Assembly: GCF_004799685.1 (NCBI RefSeq)
Contig: NZ_CP031311.1
Coordinates: 2,845,355 to 2,909,354 of the forward strand
From: Halobellus limi
GTDB taxonomy: Archaea > Halobacteriota > Halobacteria > Halobacteriales > Haloferacaceae
DNA length: 64,000 nt
Reading direction: 5' to 3'
Part shown: positions 41,340 to 48,191 of the stretch, piece after piece
Numbering within the stretch: position 1 is the stretch's first letter
Layout: each line of letters begins with the position of its first letter
Position numbers and translations under genes: made by a program
The notes under the pieces: model-generated
The model's input: only the letters and a program-made list of their open reading frames with translations
Told to the model about the DNA's origin: nothing
Databases searched by the model: none

Positions 41340-41933
41340 TCAGGTCGCGTCGGCCTCGAACTGCTCGTAGCGCTCGCGGAACTGCGCGAGACACGACGGA
41401 CAGCAGAAGTGGTAGCGCTCGCCGCCGATGCGCTCGCTGCGGCCCTCGCTGGTGACGGTGTTGCCGCACTCCGCACACGACAGCGCGAACTCCGCGCCGC
41501 CGAGGGCCGGCGACCACTCGACGTCGCCGACGACGGCCACCTCGTAGTCGTCGACCCGGGAGAGGTCGACCAGCTGGTCGAGCTGCTCGCGGACGGCGTC
41601 GGCGCGGACCCGCGCGTGGAAGACAACGTCGCCCTCGGCCGTGACGAAGACGTGCTCGACGGGGTCCGCGGCGACGACGTCGTCGCGAACCTCGTCGACG
41701 GCGTCGGCGGGAAGTTCGAGCGTCACGAGGACCGGGACGCCCGCCCGGAGCTGCGAGCGGTCGACGTCGACGGTGAACCGGCGGATGACGCCGGACTCCC
41801 GCAGTCTCTCGATCCGATCGGAGACCGCCGGCGGCGAGAGGTCGACCACCTCGGCGATGTCGCTGTAGGAGCGCCGGCCGTTCTCGACCAGGAGTTCGAG
41901 GATCCGGACGTCGGTCTCGTCAAGCGTCGACAT
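41340..41933 (-). CDS. Lrp/AsnC-type regulator with C-terminal TRASH metal-sensing domain
   Basis: A 197-aa regulator. The N-terminal HTH (residues 5-50: DETDVRILELLVENGRRSYS) and the Lrp ligand-domain strand are followed by a TRASH-type cysteine domain at the C-terminus: CAECGNTV, then HFCCPSCLAQF. Such fusions are the copper sensors of archaeal copA operons. It is 107 bp upstream of copA on the same strand, and a palindrome at 41977-41991 precedes its start. A TATA-like ACTTATCC lies about 26 bp upstream. Confidence 0.9.
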   Translation of the reverse strand: MSTLDETDVRILELLVENGRRSYSDIAEVVDLSPPAVSDRIERLRESGVIRRFTVDVDRSQLRAGVPVLVTLELPADAVDEVRDDVVAADPVEHVFVTAEGDVVFHARVRADAVREQLDQLVDLSRVDDYEVAVVGDVEWSPALGGAEFALSCAECGNTVTSEGRSERIGGERYHFCCPSCLAQFRERYEQFEADAT

Positions 41934-41976
41934 ACGTCCCCTTGACGGCGGAAGGATAAGTAGGTTGCCCGCGTGG

Positions 41977-41991
41977 CTTTCGTTTCGAAAG
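41977..41991. promoter_or_regulatory. Palindrome CTTTCGTTTCGAAAG, candidate metal-regulator operator
   Basis: CTTTCG and CGAAAG flank a TTT spacer between the Lrp-TRASH gene and the copZ remnant. The central TTTCGAA recurs once in the copA promoter gap (41307-41313). It is a plausible binding site of the Lrp-TRASH protein. Confidence 0.35.
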
Positions 41992-42058
41992 TTTTCGGGA
42001 TATATTTCGATGAATTAGAAATCGGAGTGGGTGACGGACTCGCACCGACGACGACCCG

Positions 42059-42196
42059 ATGGCTCCGACACGCCCGATCACGGTGGCCGGGACCGGCTGT
42101 TCGCACTGCGAAGAGACCGTCGAGGGAGACGCCGAGGTCACAGCCCCCGTCGCCGCCGTGGGTTTATATACCAACGGGCGGCCAGTCGCGGTGTGA
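42059..42196 (+). pseudogene. Remnant of a CopZ-like copper chaperone, deleted and interrupted
   Basis: The frame from ATG 42059 reads MAPTRPITVAGTGCSHCEET, then VEGDAEVTAPVAAV. The first part matches the heavy-metal-associated domain (ITV-x-G-x2-C-x2-HC-E-x-TVE), and the VEGDAEVTAPVAAV part matches the end of such chaperones; about 30 residues in between are missing. After VAAV the frame enters element C (from 42158) and ends at 42196 with unrelated residues. copA and its regulator lie beside it, where copZ is expected. It is a broken gene rather than a functional 45-aa peptide. Confidence 0.6.
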
Positions 42197-42298
42197 TCTG
42201 ACGGTCGCCCCCCGCCGGGCCGCGGTTGTCCAGCACGCCGGCGCGGGGAATCGACGGTGACGAGGACGGTCCGCCGTCGTCGCGTGCTGGCTGTTCGC
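42158..42298 (+). ncRNA. Copy C of the repeated structured element (putative non-coding RNA)
   Basis: Starts GTGGGTTTATATACCAACGG, then GCGGCCAGT, GTGATCTGACGG, stem CCCCGC-CGG/CCGGCGCGGGG around GCGGTTGTCCAGCACG, second stem CGACGG/CCGTCG, and ends GTGCTGGCTGTTCGC. It interrupts the copZ remnant on the left. It stops 60 bp before the SLC13 start, which has its own TATA-like ACGTATATCGG, so the copy is probably not the gene's leader. Confidence 0.65.
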
Positions 42299-42357
42299 AC
42301 GAATCCGATTCGGACCCTCGAAACGTATATCGGGGCGCCGACCGACTTCCCTCGGGT

Positions 42358-44277
42358 ATGCCGCTCTTCGAGGTCTCCGGCGTGGTGGTCGTCTTCGCGC
42401 TGGTCGGCCTCGCGCTCGTCGCCTTCGTCACCGAGGTCGTCCCGAACGACGTCACCGCGATCGCGATCATCGCCGCGCTCGTCGTCTTAGAGCCCTGGAC
42501 CGGGGTCGGCCCTCGGGCCGCCATCTCCGGGTTCGCCAACCCCGCGACCGTCACGATCATCGCGATGTACATGCTGAGCGCCGGGATCCAGGAAACGGGG
42601 ATCATCCGCCGGTTGGGCGTGTTGCTCGCCGAGTTCACCGACGGCGACGAGTTCCGAGCGCTGCTGGCGACGGTCGGCACCACGGGGCCGATCGCCGGCG
42701 TGATCAACAACACCCCCGTCGTCGCGGTGTTCATCCCGATGATCACGGACCTGGCCGAGCGCACGAACACCAGTCCCTCGAAGCTCCTGCTGCCGCTCTC
42801 GTACGCGGCGATTCTCGGGGGGACGCTCACGCTCGTCGGGACGTCGACGAACATCCTCGCCAGCGACTTCGCCCGCCTGCTCATCGACGGCCGCGACGGG
42901 ATCGGGATGTTCGAGTTCACCGGTCTCGGGGTCGTGCTGCTCCTCGTCGGGAGCGCGTACCTCCTGACGGTCGGCCGGTGGCTCACCCCCGCGCGGATCC
43001 CCGTCGACGGCGACCGGGTCTCGGAGTTCGACCTCTCGGACCACCTCGCGTTCGTCCGCGTGCGGTCGGAGTCGCCCGCCGTCGGAGAAACCCTCGACGC
43101 CTTCGACGCCGAGCACGACGAGATCCGGATCCTCCAGTTGCGGCGCGACGGCGAGGGGATCGCCGGCCCGCACGCGGACGTCCCGATCGAGTCGGGGGAC
43201 GTTCTCGTCGTCCACGGCTCGCTGCAGGCCGTCAACCGGTTCCGCGAGGCCGCCGACGTGAGCCACCTCGTCCGGGAACCGGTCACCGCCGACACCTTCG
43301 AGACGGCCGCAACGGGCGGGACGCTGGCGCGAGCGGTCGTCCCGGAACGCTCCCGGTACGTGGGCGAGACCGTCGCCGAGACCGGGATGGACGAGTACCA
43401 CCGGACGACCGTCCTGGCGATCCGGCGGGGCGGCGATCTGCTCCGGACGGACCTCCGAGAGCGGACGCTCCAGCCCGGCGACCTGCTCCTCGTCCGGACG
43501 ACTCCGGCGTCGGCGCGCTACTTCCGCGACAGCGGCGAGCTCGTCGTCGCCGACGAACGTGCCTTCGAGGATCGGGTCGCCGAGGACGCGTCGACGACGG
43601 GCGACAGCAGTCCGACCGTCGCGGGCGGGGTGGCGACCGGCGGCGTCGAAGCCGGCGACGACGCCGGGACGGGGCTGCCGCCGATCTCGCCGAAGACGCC
43701 GCTGGCGATCGGGATCCTCCTCGCCGTCGTCGCCGTCGCGGCGCTGGATCTGCTCCCCATCGTGATCGCCGCGCTCGCCGGCGTCGTCGCGATGGTCGTG
43801 ACGGGCTGTCTCACCACCGCCGACGCCTACGACGCCGTCTCCTGGAACGTCGTCTTCCTGCTCGCCGGCGTCATCCCGCTCGGCCTCGCGCTGAACGCGA
43901 CCGGCGGCGCGGCGCTCCTGGCCGACCTGCTGGTCGCCCTCGGGGGAGTCCTGCCGATCGTTGGCGTCCTGTTCGTCCTCTACGTCGCCGTCGGGGCGCT
44001 GGCGAGCGTCATCACGCCGGTCGCGACGATCGTCCTCGCGATCCCGGTCGCCGTCGACGGGGCCGCCCGCCTCGGCGCGAACGAGTTCGCGTTCCTCCTG
44101 GCGGCGATGTTCGCCTCCGCGACGTCGTTCGCGACGCCGATCGGCTACCAGACGAACCTGATGGTGTACGGCCCGGGCGGCTACGAGTTCGCCGACTTCC
44201 TCCGGGTCGGCGGGCCGCTGCAGTTGCTCTTGGCCGTCGTCGCGACCGTCGGGATCACCGCGATCTGGGGGCTTTGA
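42358..44277 (+). CDS. SLC13-type (ArsB/NhaD superfamily) transporter with RCK_C domains
   Basis: A 639-aa divalent anion:sodium-type permease. About four TM helices come first (from VVVFALVGLALVAFVTEVV), with INNTPVVAVFIP as the first re-entrant motif. Two TrkA-C (RCK_C) cytoplasmic domains follow in the middle (about 215-420). The second half has TM helices with AALDLLPIVIAALAGVVAM and the second motif FATPIGYQTNLMVYGPGGY. Members carry sulfate, dicarboxylates or other anions; the substrate is open. Confidence 0.9.
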   Translation: MPLFEVSGVVVVFALVGLALVAFVTEVVPNDVTAIAIIAALVVLEPWTGVGPRAAISGFANPATVTIIAMYMLSAGIQETGIIRRLGVLLAEFTDGDEFRALLATVGTTGPIAGVINNTPVVAVFIPMITDLAERTNTSPSKLLLPLSYAAILGGTLTLVGTSTNILASDFARLLIDGRDGIGMFEFTGLGVVLLLVGSAYLLTVGRWLTPARIPVDGDRVSEFDLSDHLAFVRVRSESPAVGETLDAFDAEHDEIRILQLRRDGEGIAGPHADVPIESGDVLVVHGSLQAVNRFREAADVSHLVREPVTADTFETAATGGTLARAVVPERSRYVGETVAETGMDEYHRTTVLAIRRGGDLLRTDLRERTLQPGDLLLVRTTPASARYFRDSGELVVADERAFEDRVAEDASTTGDSSPTVAGGVATGGVEAGDDAGTGLPPISPKTPLAIGILLAVVAVAALDLLPIVIAALAGVVAMVVTGCLTTADAYDAVSWNVVFLLAGVIPLGLALNATGGAALLADLLVALGGVLPIVGVLFVLYVAVGALASVITPVATIVLAIPVAVDGAARLGANEFAFLLAAMFASATSFATPIGYQTNLMVYGPGGYEFADFLRVGGPLQLLLAVVATVGITAIWGL

Positions 44278-44371
44278 GCCGCGAGAGTCGAATCCGGTGG
44301 TCGGTCGGAGCCGCAGTCGGTGGTCGGCCGGAGCCAGAAACCGATGCGCCGGCCGCGGTCCGGAACTCGGC

Positions 44372-44671
44372 TCACTCGGCGTCGTCGCCGTCGGCCTCGG
44401 CCGCCTCGACCTTGGCGGCGTGGGAGTTCAGCGCGTCCGCGACGGTCCGGGCCTCCTCGGCCGAGAGCGTCACCTCGTCGGCGTGAGGCGGCACCGACTC
44501 CAGATGACTGTTGTCGAGTTCGAGCTGGAACTTCACGTGGTCGGGGTTCTCGCGGGGCGACGTGACGTTCAGGACGGCGACCGCCTCGTCCTCGAAGTCG
44601 TGGCCGCGCGCGGCGGCGTCGACGAGGTCGAGCGTGGTGTAGGCGTTGACCTTGAGCAGTCGGTTGGGCAT
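44372..44671 (-). CDS. Small haloarchaeal protein (DUF6360-like)
   Basis: A 99-aa acidic protein starting MPNRLLKVNAYTTLDLVDAA, with EAVAVLNVTSPRENPDHVKF in the middle. It resembles a conserved haloarchaeal family (DUF6360, from memory) often found near nitrite/sulfite reductase genes. Here it lies 66 bp downstream of the nitrite reductase on the same strand. Function is unknown; a role in the assimilation pathway is inference. Confidence 0.68.
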   Translation of the reverse strand: MPNRLLKVNAYTTLDLVDAAARGHDFEDEAVAVLNVTSPRENPDHVKFQLELDNSHLESVPPHADEVTLSAEEARTVADALNSHAAKVEAAEADGDDAE

Positions 44672-44737
44672 AGATGAGATCAGGAGAGCGAGCGGGAAGT
44701 CTGTACCGCCGCGAGCGTCGGCGAGCGTCGGCGACGC

Positions 44738-46486
44738 TCAGTCGTCCGCGGGGGCCGGCGGCTTCGCGTCCATCGAGTCGTCCTCGGCGTAGGGGTACCA
44801 CGTCATCTTCGTGTTGTGCATCATCGGATCCTCGTAGCTCGTCTCCTCGGGCTCGACGAGCTCGTCGAGCTCGTCGTCGTCGTGGCGGTCGACGAACGCG
44901 CGGAAGGACTCGCCCTCCTCGCGCTCGTCGGCGAACGAGTCGATGAGGTTCGCGAGCGCGCCGGGCACCTCGTCGACGGGGACGCGCTGGGTGACCCAGC
45001 GGGCGAACTGCGGCTCGTCGCCGAGCCCGCCGCCGAGACCGACGTCGAGCGCCTCGACCGCCTCGCCGTCCTTCCGCGTCTTCATCCCGCGGAGGCTCAC
45101 GTCGGCGATCTGCGGCTGGGCACAGGAGGCGGTACAGCCCGAGAGGTGGATGTGGAACTCCTCGACGTCTTCGGGGAGGTCGACGTTCTCCTTCAACCAG
45201 CGCGCGAAGCGCACTTGTCGATTCTTGGTCTCGACGATCGAGAGCGAACAGAACTCCGTGCCCGTACAGGCGATCGAGCCGCGCATGAACGGCGACGGCT
45301 CGGGCGAGTAGTGTTCGAGGAGGTCCTCGGCGAGGAAGTCGTCGAGTTCCGAGTCGGGCACGTCGGTGACGATGACGTTCTGTCGCTGGGAGAGTCGGAC
45401 CTCGCCGGAGCCGTACTCCTCGGCGAGGTCGGCGAGTTCGAGGACGTCCTCGGCGCCCATCCGACCGACGAGGACGTTCAGGCCGACGAAGTTCTTTCCG
45501 TCCTTCTGTTCGTGGACGCCGACGAGGTCGTTGCGCTCGCCCTCGCCGGTGTTGTAGGTGTACTCCTCGCGGACGTCGCGGCCGGCGGTATGTAACTCGA
45601 AGTCGACGTACTCCTCCTGGAGCGTCTCGCGGACCTCCTCGGCGCCCCACTCGTCGACGAGGAACTTGATCCGGGCGTTGTAGCGGTCCTCGCGGTCGCC
45701 GTTGTCGCGGAAGAGCGCCGAGAGGCCGCCGGCGACGTCCGAGACGCGCTCCGGCGAGACCCAGACGTCGATGTCGCGGGCGAACCGCGGCTCGTTGCGG
45801 GCGAGGCCGCCGCCGACGCGGACGTTGAAGCCGACGACGTCCTCGCCGTCGATCTCCTTGTACGCCGGCTCGAAGGCGAGGTCGTTGATGTCGCCCTGGC
45901 CGGATCCGTCGGCCGAGCCGGTGACGGAGACCTTCCACTTCCGCGGGAGGTTCGAGTGGTCCTCGTCGCCCTTGAACGTCTCGTTGAGGTCGCGGATGAC
46001 CGGCCAGGCGTCGATGACCTCCTGTCCGTCCTTGCCGGCGACGGGGTTGCCGACGATGTTCCGCCAGGAGTCGCCACACGCCTGCTGGGTCGACAGCCCG
46101 TTCGACTCGAGCTTCTCGAAGACGTCCGGCACGTCAGAGAGTTCGATCCAGTGCAGTTGGATCGCCTGCCGGGTGGTGTAGTCGGCGTAGGCGTCGCCGA
46201 AGATCGGGTTCGTTCCCGGGCCGCGCGCGTACTCGTCGGCGATCTCGCCGACGACGCGCAGTTGGCCGGGTTCGAGCACGCCGTTCGGCGTCCCGATCCG
46301 CATCATGAAGTAGCCCTCCTGCCCGTTCCGCTGGTGGTACAGCCCCCACCACTTGAAGCGCTCGAACCACGCGTCCCGCTCGTCGTCCGGGATGGTGTCG
46401 AAGCCCTCCTCGGCGAACCTGAAGAGGTGTTCGCGTATCTCGTTCCCGTAGACCTCCGACTTCCAGTTTTCGACGTCCGATGGCAT
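44738..46486 (-). CDS. nirA: Ferredoxin-dependent assimilatory nitrite reductase (siroheme [4Fe-4S])
   Basis: A 582-aa nitrite/sulfite reductase hemoprotein. There are two ferrodoxin-like half domains plus the siroheme domains, repeated twice. The cluster ligands are C-x5-C in ACTGTEFC and C-x3-C in SGCTASCAQ. The N-terminal YFMMRIGTPNGVL and the middle VGFNVRVGGGLARNEPR are the family signatures. It reduces nitrite to ammonia with ferredoxin; sulfite reductase is the alternative. The ATG at 46486 is the first in-frame start with conserved sequence. No nitrate reductase is in the window. Confidence 0.85.
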   Translation of the reverse strand: MPSDVENWKSEVYGNEIREHLFRFAEEGFDTIPDDERDAWFERFKWWGLYHQRNGQEGYFMMRIGTPNGVLEPGQLRVVGEIADEYARGPGTNPIFGDAYADYTTRQAIQLHWIELSDVPDVFEKLESNGLSTQQACGDSWRNIVGNPVAGKDGQEVIDAWPVIRDLNETFKGDEDHSNLPRKWKVSVTGSADGSGQGDINDLAFEPAYKEIDGEDVVGFNVRVGGGLARNEPRFARDIDVWVSPERVSDVAGGLSALFRDNGDREDRYNARIKFLVDEWGAEEVRETLQEEYVDFELHTAGRDVREEYTYNTGEGERNDLVGVHEQKDGKNFVGLNVLVGRMGAEDVLELADLAEEYGSGEVRLSQRQNVIVTDVPDSELDDFLAEDLLEHYSPEPSPFMRGSIACTGTEFCSLSIVETKNRQVRFARWLKENVDLPEDVEEFHIHLSGCTASCAQPQIADVSLRGMKTRKDGEAVEALDVGLGGGLGDEPQFARWVTQRVPVDEVPGALANLIDSFADEREEGESFRAFVDRHDDDELDELVEPEETSYEDPMMHNTKMTWYPYAEDDSMDAKPPAPADD

Positions 46487-46554
46487 CGTTGTAGGGTACA
46501 ATACCCCCACCTTCAAAGAGGAACGCGTGCCGTCAACCCTTCCCGCTGCTCCCG

Positions 46555-46887
46555 CTAACCGGAACTTGTTGCCTGTTCTTCGTCGTCGGTCACGCGGAGG
46601 ACGCCCTCGCGGTCGAGATCGACGAATTCTCCGTCGACGACCCGGCCCACGGGAATCCAGCCAGTGGTCGATTTCGTGCCGCAGACGATGCACTGCCCGT
46701 AGACGCGGACCTCGACGGTGCGCCCGTCGACGCCGGTCTCCAGGAAGTTCTCGACGACCATATCCGCGAGGTCGCACTCGCAGAATCCCGGCGCGTCGAG
46801 CCGCCAGAGTTCGCTCACGCTCACCCGCCGTGTATCGTCGACAGAGAGCCACGCGCCGTCGTCGAGGATCCGAAGTCGGGTCGTCAT
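46555..46887 (-). CDS. Cysteine-containing haloarchaeal protein of unknown function
   Basis: A 110-aa protein, MTTRLRILDDGAWLSVDDTR..., with two cysteine pairs: FCECDLADM and GQCIVCGTKST, suggesting a zinc ribbon split by about 30 residues. The C-terminal stretch LRVTDDEEQATSSG is disordered. It is transcribed in the same direction as nitrite reductase, 68 bp upstream of its start. It could be a regulator or carrier for the nitrogen genes (inference). The ATG at 46887 was chosen over longer frames. Confidence 0.6.
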   Translation of the reverse strand: MTTRLRILDDGAWLSVDDTRRVSVSELWRLDAPGFCECDLADMVVENFLETGVDGRTVEVRVYGQCIVCGTKSTTGWIPVGRVVDGEFVDLDREGVLRVTDDEEQATSSG

Positions 46888-47105
46888 ACGCCCACCTACG
46901 CGCCCGAGGACCCCGTCTCTGACGGCGGTCACAAACGGCGACGCTGTCGCCGACGGGACCGAGCGAGTGAAACTCGACGCAGTGCGTCGGTTTATGCCGC
47001 TCAGAGGCGTCATAGAATCCGGAACGGACTTCCGCTATCCGGGAGTAGTGGTCCGATTTACTCCGTAAGGCGCCCTTATGCGGGGAGGATTCCTAGGGGA
47101 GTTCG

Positions 47106-47276
47106 ATGACCGATTCCGTTCGGACGTGCGACATCGACTCGATCGCCGACGACGGGGACGAGCGGCGGCAACACGCCTCCGCCGACGTCGCCCCGGAACT
47201 GTACGGCGCACTGGGACGCGACAGAACCGACGAGACGACGCCGGCGGGCGAACACGCGGCCACGGAGGGACGATGA
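47106..47276 (+). CDS. Small acidic protein, first gene of an overlapping pair
   Basis: A 56-aa protein, MTDSVRTCDIDSIADDGDER..., ending EHAATEGR. It is too small to assign. Its TGA overlaps the next ATG (ATGA, four bases), so the two are coupled. A promoter in the preceding about 120 bp is likely. The family is not recognised. Confidence 0.5.
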   Translation: MTDSVRTCDIDSIADDGDERRQHASADVAPELYGALGRDRTDETTPAGEHAATEGR

Positions 47277-47422
47277 CGCTGACGATGGACCGCGAGACCG
47301 ACGACGAGGCCGAACCGACCGACGATCCCGAAGCCGAGGAGTACGGCCACCTCGACGACCTGGCGGACGGGGCCGGCTGCACGGAGATCTGGGAGCACCT
47401 CTCGGACAGCCGCGAGGAGTGA
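47273..47422 (+). CDS. Small acidic protein, second gene of an overlapping pair
   Basis: A 49-aa protein ending DDLADGAGCTEIWEHLSDSR plus EE. The ADGAGCTEIWEHLS block, with one Cys and one Trp, looks conserved; I recall similar endings in other haloarchaeal small proteins, but no function. It is translationally coupled to the preceding small gene. Confidence 0.55.
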   Translation: MTLTMDRETDDEAEPTDDPEAEEYGHLDDLADGAGCTEIWEHLSDSREE

Positions 47423-47495
47423 CACCGAGAGCAGCAGCTACCGGCGTTCGCGGGGGAGAGGCTTTTAATCGCGCCCTCGTTAGGTGGACTCGAAG

Positions 47496-48191
47496 ATGAC
47501 CGACGACCCCGGCGACCGGGCGGGGCGGCTCCCCGCAGACCGCGAAGAGCCCGTCGGTGAGCCCGTCGTCCGCGCCGACCCCGCCGTCACGGGCGAGCGG
47601 GCCAAGGAGGCCGTCGGGTTCGACCCCGACGACCCCGAGAGCGTCGCCGAGGCCGCCGAGACGGTCCGCGCCTTCTCGGAGAACACCGTCGGCGCCGCGG
47701 ACAACGTGTACATGCTCCGCGGTGCGGCCGCCTGCGCGGCGCTCGTCAGGGGCGTCGGCTCCTACAAGGAGGCGGTCGAACGCGCCGGCGGCGACGTCTC
47801 CGTCTCGTTCGTCCGCAAGTGGGCCCGCGTCCACGACCTCCCGCAGGCGATCCGGCGGCACGTCGCCCGCGGCGACATCGCCCCCACGGCCGCGAAGCAC
47901 ATCGCCCGCGTCTCCGGCGTCGACCGCTTCGACCTCGCGTGGGCGGTCGTCGACGCCGACCTTACGGTCCGGCAGGTTCGTCGGATCGCGAGCGAGGTCG
48001 ACGGGCAGACGAGCACCGCCGAGGCGCTCAGGGCGCGCGGGATCGAACTCGGGCGGATCGAGCTGTCGCTCCCCCTCGACGTCTACCGGGAACTCCGCCG
48101 GCGCGCCTCGATCGAGAACCGAGACCCCGGCGAACTGGTCGCCGAAGCGCTCGATTCGTACTTCGCCGAGGAGTCTGTCACTCCGGAGTAG
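47496..48191 (+). CDS. ParB-like HTH protein of unknown function
   Basis: A 231-aa protein. The middle (about residues 90-180) resembles the ParB/KorB HTH bundle: GSYKEAVERAGGDVSVSFVR, then HVARGDIAPTAAKHIARVSG (the 'A-x3-HA' part) and LTVRQVRRIASEVD. The C-terminal ribbon-like part LGRIELSLPLDVYRELRRRA followed by IENRDPGELVAEALDSYF resembles a ribbon-helix-helix. The combination suggests DNA binding. The ATG at 47496 follows TTTAATC by about 30 bp; a GTG four codons upstream is the alternative. Its end overlaps the histidine-kinase gene by 14 bp, tail to tail. Confidence 0.7.
   Translation: MTDDPGDRAGRLPADREEPVGEPVVRADPAVTGERAKEAVGFDPDDPESVAEAAETVRAFSENTVGAADNVYMLRGAAACAALVRGVGSYKEAVERAGGDVSVSFVRKWARVHDLPQAIRRHVARGDIAPTAAKHIARVSGVDRFDLAWAVVDADLTVRQVRRIASEVDGQTSTAEALRARGIELGRIELSLPLDVYRELRRRASIENRDPGELVAEALDSYFAEESVTPE

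Noticed and set aside
42059-42196. A functional 45-aa copper-binding peptide
   Set aside because: The CopZ fold needs about 65 residues; the middle is missing and the end is encoded by element C, so a pseudogene fits better.
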